64,000 nt of DNA from Nocardioides panacis (GTDB lineage Bacteria > Actinomycetota > Actinomycetes > Propionibacteriales > Nocardioidaceae). Of the stretch, positions 8,095-17,449 are shown piece after piece (within the stretch, counting starts at the first letter, position 1; every line of letters starts with the position of its first letter). Location: contig NZ_CP077062.1 in NCBI RefSeq assembly GCF_019039255.1, positions 2,604,001 to 2,668,000 of the forward strand. Reading direction: 5' to 3'. The notes beneath the pieces were generated by a model. The model was not told where the DNA came from, searched no databases, and saw nothing but the letters and a program-made list of their open reading frames with translations. A program made the position numbers and the translations under genes.

Positions 8095-10947
8095 GTGGCA
8101 ACAGGTTCTGAGCAGCAGTCGTCCGAGCTGGCCGCGGAGAAGTCCGCCGAGAAGGAAGCCATGTCGCAGCCCGGCGCTCCCTCGACCCGCGCCGTCGGGC
8201 GTCCCCAGGTGATCCACGAGGGGCTGCCCACGCAGCTCCCGGACATCGATCCCGACGAGACCAAGGAGTGGCTCGAGTCGTTCGACTCGATGGTCGACGA
8301 CCGCGGCCGCAGCCGCGCGCGCTACGTGATGCTCCGCCTGCTGGAGCGAGCCCGCGAGCAGAACGTCGGCGTGCCCGCCCTGCGCAGCACGGACTACATC
8401 AACACGATCCCGCCCGAGCGTGAGCCGTGGTTCCCCGGCGACGAGGACATCGAGCGCCGGATCCGCGCCTTCCTGCGCTGGAACGCCGCCGTCACCGTGT
8501 CGACCGCGAACCGCAAGGGCCTCGAGGTCGGCGGTCACATCGCGACGTACCAGTCCTCGGCCTCGCTCTACGAGGTCGGCTTCAACCACTTCTTCAGGGG
8601 CAAGAACCACGAGGGCGGTGGCGACCAGATCTACATCCAGGGCCACGCCTCCCCCGGCATCTACGCCCGGGCGTTCCTCGAGGGCCGGCTCAACGAGACG
8701 CAGCTGTCCCGGTTCCGCCAGGAGGTGCAGCACGGCGTCGGCGAGGGCCTCTCGTCGTACCCGCACCCGCGGCTGATGCCGGACTTCTGGGAGTTCCCGA
8801 CCGTGTCGATGGGCCTCACCGCCCTGAACGCGATCTACCAGGCCCGGTTCAACCGGTACATGCAGAACCGTGGGATCAAGGACACCAGCCAGCAGCACGT
8901 CTGGGCGTTCCTGGGCGACGGCGAGATGGGCGAGCCCGAGTCGCTGGGCGCCATCGGCGTCGCGGCCCGTGAGGAGCTCGACAACCTCACCTTCGTCGTG
9001 AACTGCAACCTGCAGCAGCTCGACGGCCCGGTGCGCGGCAACGGCAAGATCATCCAGGAGCTCGAGTCGACCTTCCGGGGCGCGGGCTGGAACGTCATCA
9101 AGGTCGTCTGGGGCCGCGAGTGGGACGACCTCCTGGCCCGCGACGTCGACGGCGTGCTGGTCAACAAGATGAACAGCACCCCGGACGGGCAGTTCCAGAC
9201 CTACTCGGTCGAGAGCGGCGACTACATCCGCAACAACTTCTTCGGCGGCGACCCGCGGCTGCGCAAGATGGTCGAGCACATGACCGACGAGCAGATCGTG
9301 AAGCTGCCCCGTGGCGGCCACGACTACCGCAAGGTCTACTCGGCGTTCGACGCGGCGACCAAGCACGTCGGCCAGCCGACCGTGATCCTGGCGCACACCA
9401 TCAAGGGCTGGACGATCGACGCCCTCGAGGGCAAGAACGCCACGCACCAGATGAAGAAGCTCACCAAGTCCGACCTCAAGAAGTTCCGCGACCGGCTGTA
9501 CCTGCCGATCAGCGACAAGGAGATCGACGAGTCGGAGATCGCGCCGTTCTTCCACCCCGGCAAGGACTCCCCGGAGATCGAGTACATGCTCGAGCGCCGG
9601 CACGCCCTCGGCGGGTCGATCCCGAAGCGCGAGGTGCGCGCCAAGCTGCTCAAGCTGCCCGGCGACGAGGTGTACTCCGAGCTCAAGGCCGGCTCGGGCA
9701 AGCAGGCCATCGCCACCACGATGGCGCTGGTCCGGCTGCTCCGCGACCTGATGAAGGACAAGGAGATCGGCCAGCGCATCGTGCCGATCGCGCCGGACGA
9801 GTACCGCACGTTCGGCATGGACGGCATGTTCCCGACGGCCAAGGTCTACAACCCGATGGGCCAGCGCTACGAGTCCGTCGACCGCAACATGCTGCTGGCC
9901 TACAAGGAGTCCGCGCAGGGCCAGATGCTGCACGAGGGCATCTCCGAGGCGGGCGCGATGGCGTCCGCGACGGCAGCCGGCTCGGCGTACGCCACGCACG
10001 GCGAGCACATGATCCCGTTCTACCTGTTCTACTCGATGTTCGGCTTCCAGCGCACCGGTGACTCGATCTGGGCGATGGCCGACCAGTTGGCCAAGGGCTT
10101 CCTGATCGGCGCCACCGCGGGCCGCACCACGCTGACCGGCGAGGGGCTGCAGCACGCCGACGGCCACTCCCCGCTGCTCGCGGCGACCAACCCGGCGGTC
10201 GTGCACTACGACCCCGCGATGGCCTACGAGCTGAGCCACATCGTCCAGGACGGTCTGCGGCGGATGTACGGCGGCACCGAGAAGGACCCGGACGGCGAGA
10301 GCGTCATCTACTACCTGACGGTCTACAACGAGCCGACCGTGCAGCCCAAGGAGCCCGACGACCTCGACGTCGAGGGCCTGCTGCGCGGCATCTACCACGT
10401 GGCGACTCCCCCGCCGGTGCAGGGCGAGAAGGTCCCGCGGGTGCAGCTGCTCGCCTCCGGCGTGGGCTTCCCGTGGATCACCGAGGCGGCGAAGCTGCTG
10501 GCCGAGGACTGGGGCGTGGCGGCCGACACGTGGTCGGTGACGTCGTGGAACGAGCTGAGCCGCGACGCCGTGGCGTGCGAGGAGTGGAACCTCCTGCACC
10601 CCTCGGAGCCGGCCAAGGTCCCCTACATCACCGACAAGCTCAAGGAGGCCGAGGGGCCCGTCGTGGCGGTGAGCGACTACATGCGCGCCGTGCAGAACCA
10701 GATCGCCAAGTGGGTCCCCGGCGACTTCCACGCCCTCGGCGCGGACGGCTTCGGCTTCGCGGACACCCGTCCCGCGGCCCGCCGGTTCTTCCACATCGAC
10801 GCCCAGTCGGTCGTCGTCCAGGCCCTCGCGGCCCTCGCCCAGCGCGGCGAGGTCAAGCCCGAGGTGGTCCAGGAGGCCTTCGACAAGTACCGCATCGACG
10901 ACCCGACCGCCGTACGCGGCGTCAAGCAGGAGGGCGGCGACGCCTAG
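8095..10947 (+). CDS. aceE: Pyruvate dehydrogenase E1 component, homodimeric type
   Basis: 950 residues with the homodimeric AceE arrangement. A thiamine-diphosphate motif is visible as [10 protein letters not shown] followed by [10 protein letters not shown] near residues 280-310, and the C-terminal half has [21 protein letters not shown]. The enzyme decarboxylates pyruvate and passes acetyl units to the lipoyl E2, feeding acetyl-CoA to the adjacent fatty-acid genes. I chose the GTG at 8095 with AGAGG just upstream over an earlier in-frame ATG at 8038; an internal ATG at 8161 is a second possibility. aceE next to the FasR-fab cluster matches mycobacterial order. Confidence 0.97.
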   Translation: MATGSEQQSSELAAEKSAEKEAMSQPGAPSTRAVGRPQVIHEGLPTQLPDIDPDETKEWLESFDSMVDDRGRSRARYVMLRLLERAREQNVGVPALRSTDYINTIPPEREPWFPGDEDIERRIRAFLRWNAAVTVSTANRKGLEVGGHIATYQSSASLYEVGFNHFFRGKNHEGGGDQIYIQGHASPGIYARAFLEGRLNETQLSRFRQEVQHGVGEGLSSYPHPRLMPDFWEFPTVSMGLTALNAIYQARFNRYMQNRGIKDTSQQHVWAFLGDGEMGEPESLGAIGVAAREELDNLTFVVNCNLQQLDGPVRGNGKIIQELESTFRGAGWNVIKVVWGREWDDLLARDVDGVLVNKMNSTPDGQFQTYSVESGDYIRNNFFGGDPRLRKMVEHMTDEQIVKLPRGGHDYRKVYSAFDAATKHVGQPTVILAHTIKGWTIDALEGKNATHQMKKLTKSDLKKFRDRLYLPISDKEIDESEIAPFFHPGKDSPEIEYMLERRHALGGSIPKREVRAKLLKLPGDEVYSELKAGSGKQAIATTMALVRLLRDLMKDKEIGQRIVPIAPDEYRTFGMDGMFPTAKVYNPMGQRYESVDRNMLLAYKESAQGQMLHEGISEAGAMASATAAGSAYATHGEHMIPFYLFYSMFGFQRTGDSIWAMADQLAKGFLIGATAGRTTLTGEGLQHADGHSPLLAATNPAVVHYDPAMAYELSHIVQDGLRRMYGGTEKDPDGESVIYYLTVYNEPTVQPKEPDDLDVEGLLRGIYHVATPPPVQGEKVPRVQLLASGVGFPWITEAAKLLAEDWGVAADTWSVTSWNELSRDAVACEEWNLLHPSEPAKVPYITDKLKEAEGPVVAVSDYMRAVQNQIAKWVPGDFHALGADGFGFADTRPAARRFFHIDAQSVVVQALAALAQRGEVKPEVVQEAFDKYRIDDPTAVRGVKQEGGDA

Positions 10948-10949
10948 CC

Positions 10950-11069
10950 GACCCGGCGCCTCTGGCGGACGCACGACCGCCGACCCGGCGACTTTGGTGG
11001 ACGAGCACAGGTGCTCGCCCGCCAGACGCGCCGGGTCGGCGGCTTTCCGGGCGCCAGAGGCGCCGGGTC
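10950..11069. repeat. Mirror-symmetric repeat element between convergent aceE and hydrolase
   Basis: Four copies of a 19-nt unit (consensus GACCCGGCGNCTYTGGCGG) lie in the order forward (10950-10968), forward (10982-11000), inverted (about 11018-11037), inverted (11051-11069). A perfect hairpin CGAGCAC-AG-GTGCTCG (11002-11017) sits in the centre. The stop codon of the minus-strand hydrolase is inside the last unit. The same architecture occurs at 50313-50420. It can fold as one long stem on either strand, so a bidirectional terminator is a reasonable reading. Confidence 0.8.
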
Positions 11070-12021
11070 AGGCGATCTCGGCCTGGCGGACAGGGGTGAC
11101 CGCCGTGGGCACCGGGACCTGCCGGCCGTTCTTGAGCAGCGACCGCCAGCGGCCGCGGTGGTACGCCGCAGCCGGGTGCGCCCGGATGAACTCGTCGACG
11201 ATCTTCACGAAGCGCTGCGGGTGGTCCTTGTGCGGGAAGTGGCCGGCGTTCGCGATCACCTCGACGGTGGCGCCGGGCGCGAACTCCGATGCGATCCCCG
11301 CGTGCTTGACCGGGATCACCGCGTCCTCGGTCCCCCATATCACGCACATCGGCATCGCCTGGGTGAGGTAGGCCCGGTCCACCATGGTGACGATCTGGCC
11401 GCGCCAGTCCACCACCGCGGACACCACGTGCCGGATGGCCCGTCGGGCGCGGGGGTCCTTGAAGGAGTCCACGATCATCGCGACCTCGTCGAGGTCACGG
11501 GCCTGCGGCAGCCCGGACGCGGCCAGGGCACGCAGCCCCGCCGTGGTCAGGTGGCGCACGCCGGGCAGGGTGACGACCCCCATCGCCTGGTGGAAGAACG
11601 GCAGCGTGATCGCCCGGATCGCCGGCGTCACCTCGGCGCCGAGGCCGCCGGGGGCGACCAGGATCATCCGCTCGGTGCGCTCGGGGAACTGGTAGGCGAA
11701 CTGCATCGCGACGCCGCCGCCGAAGCTGTGCCCGACCACGGTGACCTTGTCCACGCCCAGGACCGTGAGCAGGTCCCGCATGCCGTTGGCGTAGCCGCCC
11801 ACGCTGTAGTCCGCGCGCGGCTTGGCCGACCTGCCGTGCCCCAGCAGGTCCGGGGCGATCACGGTGTAGCGGCGCGAGAGCGCGGCGATCACCGGCAGCC
11901 AGGTGGTGTGGTCGCAGCCGAGGCCGTGCAGCAGCAGCAGCGCCGGTCCGGTGCCGACCTTGACGTACGCACGCTTGTGCCCGTGGATGGTGAGGTACTG
12001 GACCTCGATGGGCTTGGGCAT
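11068..12021 (-). CDS. Alpha/beta fold hydrolase
   Basis: 317 residues. The fold is clear from LLLLHGLGCDHTTW (oxyanion HG near residue 33), PDLLGHGRSAKP, the nucleophile elbow VGHSFGGGVAMQ near residue 97, WGTEDAVIPVKHA with the likely acidic residue, and ANAGHFPHKDHPQRF with the catalytic His. The substrate is not evident; related sequences are annotated as epoxide hydrolases, haloperoxidases or lipases. The ATG at 12021 follows CCAGGAG at good spacing. It is divergent from the FasR-like gene and convergent with aceE. Confidence 0.88.
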   Translation of the reverse strand: MPKPIEVQYLTIHGHKRAYVKVGTGPALLLLHGLGCDHTTWLPVIAALSRRYTVIAPDLLGHGRSAKPRADYSVGGYANGMRDLLTVLGVDKVTVVGHSFGGGVAMQFAYQFPERTERMILVAPGGLGAEVTPAIRAITLPFFHQAMGVVTLPGVRHLTTAGLRALAASGLPQARDLDEVAMIVDSFKDPRARRAIRHVVSAVVDWRGQIVTMVDRAYLTQAMPMCVIWGTEDAVIPVKHAGIASEFAPGATVEVIANAGHFPHKDHPQRFVKIVDEFIRAHPAAAYHRGRWRSLLKNGRQVPVPTAVTPVRQAEIA

Positions 12022-12130
12022 GATGCTCCTGGAGGGACGCTTCGTGGTGACCGGAGTCAGAACACAGGGCTAAATTAGTATGAACCAGCGCCCAGCGGCC
12101 CAAACCGACCGTTCGGCCAGGGCTGGACCG

Positions 12131-12159
12131 GTCAACCGTCCCCGCCGGTGAAATAGGGT
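12131..12159 (+). promoter_or_regulatory. Candidate leaderless promoter of the FasR-like gene
   Basis: GTCAAC (12131-12136) and TAGGGT (12154-12159) are 17 bases apart, close to actinobacterial -35/-10 boxes. The -10 ends six bases before the ATG at 12166, so the transcript would begin at or very near the start codon. No ribosome-binding site is seen, consistent with leaderless translation. Confidence 0.5.
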
Positions 12160-12165
12160 CGGGTC

Positions 12166-13368
12166 ATGAGCGGCAGCAGCGAACGCGACCGGGAGCAGAT
12201 CGCCCGGCGGCTGCAGCGCTCCGTCGGTGCCCTGGCGACCTCCACGGTCACCCGGATGGAGCGGGACATGCCGTGGTTCCGCCGGATGTCGGCCGAGGAC
12301 CGGTCCTGGATCGGGTTGATCGTGCAGGCCGGCATCACCTCGTTCGTGGAGTGGTACCGCGAACCCGACGGCTCCGCCCCGGTCACCGCCGAGGTCTTCG
12401 GGGTGGCACCGCGGGCCCTGACCGGAGTTGTGAGCCTCCACCAAACCGTCGAGATGGTGCGGCTGACCATCGAGGTGGTCGAGGAGAACGTCACCGAGGC
12501 GGTCGGGGAGGCCGACGCCGACTCCGTGCGGTACTCGATCGTCCGGTACGCACGGGAGGTCGCGTTCGCCACCGCGGAGGTGTACGCCCGGGCCGCGGAG
12601 ATGCGGGGCGCGTGGGACGCGCGGCTCGAGGCGCTGGTCGTGGACAGCGTGCTGCGCGCCGAGGCGGACGAGACGGTCCGGTCCCGGGCGAGCGCGCTCG
12701 GCTGGGAGTCCAAGGGCGCCGTGATCGTGGTGCTCGGCCGCGTCCCCGACGGCGAGTCCGCCGGCCGGGCCCGCGAGTCCCTCATCGACGACGTACGACG
12801 CTCCGCGCGGCACCTCGGGCTGGACGCGCTGTGCGCCATGCAGGGCGACCGGATGGTGGTCGTTCTGGGCGGAGTGGACAACCCGGACAAGGCGGGAGCG
12901 GCGGTGGCGGACCACTTCGGGGACGGGCCGGTGGTCGTCGGGCCGGTCGTGCCGGACCTCGTGCACGCGAGCATCTCGGCCCGGGCCGCGACCGCGGGCC
13001 TGCGGGCCGCCCCGGGCTGGCCGGACGCCCCGCGCCCGGTGACGAGCGACGACCTGCTGCCCGAGCGGGCGCTGTCCGGCGACGGCCACGCCCGCCGCCA
13101 GCTGGTCCAGGAGGTCTACCTCCCGCTCGCCGCGGCGGGCTCGGCGACCATCGAGACGGTGTCGTCGTTCCTGGACCACGGGGGCTCGATCGAGGGCACC
13201 GCGCGGGCGATGTTCGTGCACGCCAACACCGTCCGCTACCGGCTCCGGCGGGCCGCCGAGGTGACCGGCCTGACCACCAACGACCCCCGGCACGCCTACA
13301 CCTACCGGGTGGCGCTGACCCTCGGCCGGCTGGCCCCGCCGGACTCGACGACACCGCCGTCGGTGTAA
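12166..13368 (+). CDS. fasR: PucR/CdaR-type helix-turn-helix regulator, FasR-like
   Basis: 400 residues. The C-terminus holds the PucR-type HTH: SFLDHGGSIEGTARAMFVHANTVRYRL near residue 340, followed by RRAAEVTGL. The N-terminal 300 residues are a GGDEF-like/CdaR-type sensing region. In Streptomyces the protein at this position, FasR, activates the fabD-fabH-acpP-fabF operon, and mycobacterial Rv2242 occupies the same place; the role is inferred from that family and the adjacent fab genes. A palindrome between its stop and fabD (13376-13392) is a possible binding site. The start is ATG 12166, probably leaderless. Confidence 0.87.
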   Translation: MSGSSERDREQIARRLQRSVGALATSTVTRMERDMPWFRRMSAEDRSWIGLIVQAGITSFVEWYREPDGSAPVTAEVFGVAPRALTGVVSLHQTVEMVRLTIEVVEENVTEAVGEADADSVRYSIVRYAREVAFATAEVYARAAEMRGAWDARLEALVVDSVLRAEADETVRSRASALGWESKGAVIVVLGRVPDGESAGRARESLIDDVRRSARHLGLDALCAMQGDRMVVVLGGVDNPDKAGAAVADHFGDGPVVVGPVVPDLVHASISARAATAGLRAAPGWPDAPRPVTSDDLLPERALSGDGHARRQLVQEVYLPLAAAGSATIETVSSFLDHGGSIEGTARAMFVHANTVRYRLRRAAEVTGLTTNDPRHAYTYRVALTLGRLAPPDSTTPPSV

Positions 13369-13375
13369 ACGGTCT

Positions 13376-13392
13376 TTGTAGGGTTCCTACAA
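13376..13392. promoter_or_regulatory. Palindromic operator candidate upstream of fabD
   Basis: TTGTAGG-GTT-CCTACAA is a perfect inverted repeat with 7-bp arms and a 3-nt spacer. It lies 8 bases after the FasR-like stop and 69 bases before the fabD start, in one of the few A/T-containing stretches here. Position suggests a regulator site for the fab operon; the binding protein is inferred only from adjacency. Confidence 0.55.
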
Positions 13393-13460
13393 GAACACCC
13401 CCCGAATCTTCGTGTGCGCCGAGCACGCGGTCCGGGCCCCCGGCGCGACAGAGTTGACCT

Positions 13461-14648
13461 GTGCTCGCCATCGTTGCTCCCGGCCAAGGTGCCCAGACCC
13501 CCGGCTTCCTGACCCCCTGGGTCGAGAACCCGGTCTTCCGCGACCGGCTGACCTGGCTCTCCGCGGTCGCCGGCCTCGATCTCGTCCACTACGGCACGGA
13601 GGCCGACGCGGACACGATCCGCGACACCGCGGTGGCCCAGCCGCTGCTGGTCGCCTCCGGCCTGCTGGCCGCGCTCGAGCTGTTCCCGCACCCGGCCGAC
13701 GCGTTCGACCAGGTCGGCGCGGTCGCCGGGCACAGCGTCGGCGAGCTCACCGCGGCGGCCGGCGCCCGCGCGATCACCGCCGAGCAGGCCATGGTGCTGG
13801 TCCGCCAGCGCGGCAACGCGATGGCGGCGGCCGCGCAGCAGACCCCGACCAGCATGACCGCGGTGCTGGGCGGCGACCGCGACGAGGTGCTCGCCAAGCT
13901 CGAGCAGCACGGGCTGACCGCGGCCAACGACAACGGCCCCGGCCAGATCGTCGCGGCCGGCACCGTCGAGCAGCTCGCGGCGTTCGCCGAGGACCCGCCG
14001 GCCAAGGCCCGCCTGGTCCCGCTGTCGGTCGCCGGCGCGTTCCACACCCAGCACATGGGGCCCGCGGTCGAGGTGCTCGCCGGCCTGGCCCGCTCGGTGT
14101 CGACCCACGACGCGCGGATCCCGCTGATCTCCAACCGGGACGGCCAGGTCGTGCACGACGGCCGCGAGGTGCTCAAGCGCATCGTCACCCAGATCAGCTC
14201 GCCGGTCCGCTGGGACCTCTGCATGGAGACGATGCTCGACCTCGGCGTCACCGGGATGCTCGAGATGCCGCCGGCCGGCACCCTGACCGGCATCGCCCGG
14301 CGGGCGATGAAGGGCGTCGAGACGTTCGCGCTGAAGACCCCCGACCAGCTCGACGACGCCCGCGCGTTCATCGAGAAGCACGGCGGGCGGACGCACCTGG
14401 ACACCAACCCGACCTGGCGGATGCTCGTCGCCCCCGCGAAGGGCACCTTCCACCAGACCGCCGACCTGCCCGAGGGCAGCTCGATCGCGCCGGACACCCG
14501 GGTCGGCGCCGTGCAGGGCCGGCAGGACGAGACCGCGATCACCGCGCCGTACGGCGGCACGATCGTGGAGTGGCTCGTCGAGGACGGCGACCTCGTCTCC
14601 CCTGGCCAGCCGTTGATCCGCCTGCACCCGGAAGGGGTGAACGCATGA
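13461..14648 (+). CDS. fabD: Malonyl-CoA:ACP transacylase (FabD) with C-terminal BCCP-like domain lacking its lysine
   Basis: 395 residues, about 80 longer than M. tuberculosis or Streptomyces FabD. Residues 1-310 are the acyltransferase: GQGAQ, the Ser nucleophile in AGHSVGEL near residue 92, and the catalytic His in FHTQHM near residue 196. It loads malonyl groups onto ACP. Residues 319-392 resemble a biotin carrier domain (LVAPAKGTFHQ, then AITAPYGGTIVEWLVEDGD), but where EAMKM would be it reads QGRQDET, so there is no biotinyl/lipoyl lysine. GTG 13461 starts the fab operon; the stop overlaps fabH by four bases (ATGA). Confidence 0.92.
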   Translation: MLAIVAPGQGAQTPGFLTPWVENPVFRDRLTWLSAVAGLDLVHYGTEADADTIRDTAVAQPLLVASGLLAALELFPHPADAFDQVGAVAGHSVGELTAAAGARAITAEQAMVLVRQRGNAMAAAAQQTPTSMTAVLGGDRDEVLAKLEQHGLTAANDNGPGQIVAAGTVEQLAAFAEDPPAKARLVPLSVAGAFHTQHMGPAVEVLAGLARSVSTHDARIPLISNRDGQVVHDGREVLKRIVTQISSPVRWDLCMETMLDLGVTGMLEMPPAGTLTGIARRAMKGVETFALKTPDQLDDARAFIEKHGGRTHLDTNPTWRMLVAPAKGTFHQTADLPEGSSIAPDTRVGAVQGRQDETAITAPYGGTIVEWLVEDGDLVSPGQPLIRLHPEGVNA

Positions 14649-15646
14649 CCACGCTCAACCCGTCCGTCGGCGCCGCACAGTCACGGATCCTCGGGATCGG
14701 CACCTACCGTCCCGAGCGCATCGTCCCGAACTCCGAGCTCGTCGAGGCCATCGACTCCAGCGACGAGTGGATCCAGCAGCGCTCGGGCATCAAGGAGCGC
14801 CGCTTCGCGGGTCCCGAGGAGACCGTGCAGATGATGTCGGTCGCCGCCTCCCGCCAGGCGCTGGAGCGGGCCGGCATCGACGCCGCGCAGATCGACTGCG
14901 TCGTCGTGGCGACCGTCTCCCACATGCTGCAGACCCCGGCGATCGCCACCGCGATCGCGCACGAGCTCGGCACCGACAAGGCGCCGGCCTTCGACATCTC
15001 CGCGGCCTGCGCGGGCTTCTGCCACGGCCTCGCGCTGGGCTCTGACATGGTCCGGGCCGGCAGCGCCAAGCACGTGCTGGTGATCGGCGTCGAGCGGCTC
15101 ACCGACATCACCAGCCTCAACGACCGCGGGACGGCGTTCATCTTCGCCGACGGCGCGGGCGCGGCCGTGATCGGTCCCTCCGAGGAGGTCGGCATCGGCC
15201 CGGTCGTCTGGGGCTCCGACGGCGAGCAGTACGACCTGATCCGTCAGGACGAGGACTGGCGCGACGTGCTGGTCCAGGAGAAGCCGACCATGCCGCACCT
15301 GATCATGCAGGGCGCCGCGGTGTTCCGCTGGGCGTCGTTCGCGATGGCCAAGATCGCCGAGGCCACCCTGGACAAGGCCGGGATCACCGTCGACGACCTC
15401 GACGTGTTCGTGCCGCACCAGGCGAACATGCGGATCATCGACGCGATGGCCCGCTCCATGAAGCTCCCCGCGCACGTCCAGATCGCCCGGGACATCGCCG
15501 AGCAGGGCAACACCTCGGCGGCCTCCATCCCGCTGGCGCTCGGCCGGATGATCGACGAGGGCACCGCCAAGAGCGGTGACACCGCGCTGCTGATCGCCTT
15601 CGGCGCCGGCCTGGCGTACGCCGCGCAGGTCGTCGTCCTCCCGTAG
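14645..15646 (+). CDS. fabH: Beta-ketoacyl-ACP synthase III
   Basis: 333 residues with the KAS III triad: Cys in DISAACAGFCHG near residue 120, His in VPHQANMR near residue 258 and Asn in GNTSAASIPLAL near residue 290. It condenses acyl-CoA primers with malonyl-ACP to begin fatty-acid chains. The ATG at 14645 overlaps the fabD stop, so the two are translationally coupled. acpP follows after about 90 bases that contain a single diverged copy of the convergent-gene repeat unit (15665-15684). Confidence 0.96.
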   Translation: MTTLNPSVGAAQSRILGIGTYRPERIVPNSELVEAIDSSDEWIQQRSGIKERRFAGPEETVQMMSVAASRQALERAGIDAAQIDCVVVATVSHMLQTPAIATAIAHELGTDKAPAFDISAACAGFCHGLALGSDMVRAGSAKHVLVIGVERLTDITSLNDRGTAFIFADGAGAAVIGPSEEVGIGPVVWGSDGEQYDLIRQDEDWRDVLVQEKPTMPHLIMQGAAVFRWASFAMAKIAEATLDKAGITVDDLDVFVPHQANMRIIDAMARSMKLPAHVQIARDIAEQGNTSAASIPLALGRMIDEGTAKSGDTALLIAFGAGLAYAAQVVVLP

Positions 15647-15664
15647 CCTCCCCCCGAGTTCCCG

Positions 15665-15684
15665 GCGCCAGACGCGTCCGGGTC
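15665..15684. repeat. Single diverged copy of the GACCCGGCG...TCTGGCG repeat unit
   Basis: CGCCAGACGCGTCCGGGTCA between fabH and acpP is, on the reverse strand, TGACCCGGACGCGTCTGGCG. It is a variant of the unit found four times each at 10950-11069 and 50313-50420, here as one copy without a partner. Confidence 0.5.
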
Positions 15685-15739
15685 ACGAGCACCACCCGCA
15701 GCACCCACCACCACCCGCAACCTGAAGGAGTTCCCCGCA

Positions 15740-15988
15740 ATGGCAACCACTGAGGAAATCCGCTCCGACCTCGCCGAGATCGTCAACGAGGTCGCCGGCA
15801 TTCCCGCCGACGACGTCCAGATGGACAAGTCGTTCGTCGACGACCTCGACGTCGACTCGCTGTCCATGGTCGAGGTCGTCGTGGCCGCCGAGGAGAAGTT
15901 CGACGTCAAGATCCCCGACGACGAGGTCAAGAACCTCAAGACCGTCGGCGACGCCGTGGCCTTCATCGAGCGCGCCCAGAACGGCTGA
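15740..15988 (+). CDS. acpP: Acyl carrier protein
   Basis: 82 acidic residues with the phosphopantetheine attachment site DVDSLSMVEV; the modified serine is Ser40. It carries growing acyl chains for FabD, FabH and FabF. AAGGAG about 9 bases before the ATG gives a strong ribosome-binding site, fitting high expression. A large stem-loop and tandem repeats separate it from fabF. Confidence 0.97.
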   Translation: MATTEEIRSDLAEIVNEVAGIPADDVQMDKSFVDDLDVDSLSMVEVVVAAEEKFDVKIPDDEVKNLKTVGDAVAFIERAQNG

Positions 15989-16003
15989 GCGAGCCCGTCG
16001 TAC

Positions 16004-16079
16004 GGACGGGTTCCTCCGGCATCGGACGCGCACCAGTGACCCCGGGTCACGTCTCGTCACCGATGTCGGAGGACCGTCC
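16004..16079 (+). other. Long stem-loop between acpP and fabF
   Basis: 16004-16025 pairs with 16060-16079 to form a 20-bp stem with a 2-nt bulge (16010-16011) and one G-U pair. The 34-nt loop contains another perfect palindrome, GTGACCC-C-GGGTCAC (16036-16050). No U-run follows, so it is not a classical terminator. It may partially terminate, stabilise or process the fab transcript so that acpP is made in excess over fabF. Confidence 0.7.
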
Positions 16080-16092
16080 ACAGCTCGACCTC

Positions 16093-16140
16093 GCAGCACA
16101 GCAGACCAGCAGCACAGCAGCACAGCAGCACAGCAGCACA
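16093..16140 (+). repeat. Six 8-nt tandem repeats in the fabF leader
   Basis: GCAGCACA is repeated in register from 16093 to 16140. The second unit is degenerate (GCAGACCA) and the last four are perfect. The array starts 13 bases after the acpP-fabF stem-loop and ends 60 bases before the fabF ATG. The reading frame is not involved. Confidence 0.85.
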
Positions 16141-16199
16141 CCGACCACACCGCGGCCGCCCCAGCGCAGCCCGCACGACACCTCTGAGGTGAACAGACC

Positions 16200-17438
<1,239 letters not shown>

Positions 17439-17449
17439 CGAGGAGCCCG

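Noticed and set aside
7954-10974. 1006-codon open frame antisense to aceE
   Set aside because: Third-position GC in a conserved plus-strand gene creates long antisense frames; the translation is low-complexity Arg/Val/Leu/Asp with no motifs.
16093-16140. CRISPR-like array
   Set aside because: The units are 8 nt without spacers; this is a simple tandem repeat.
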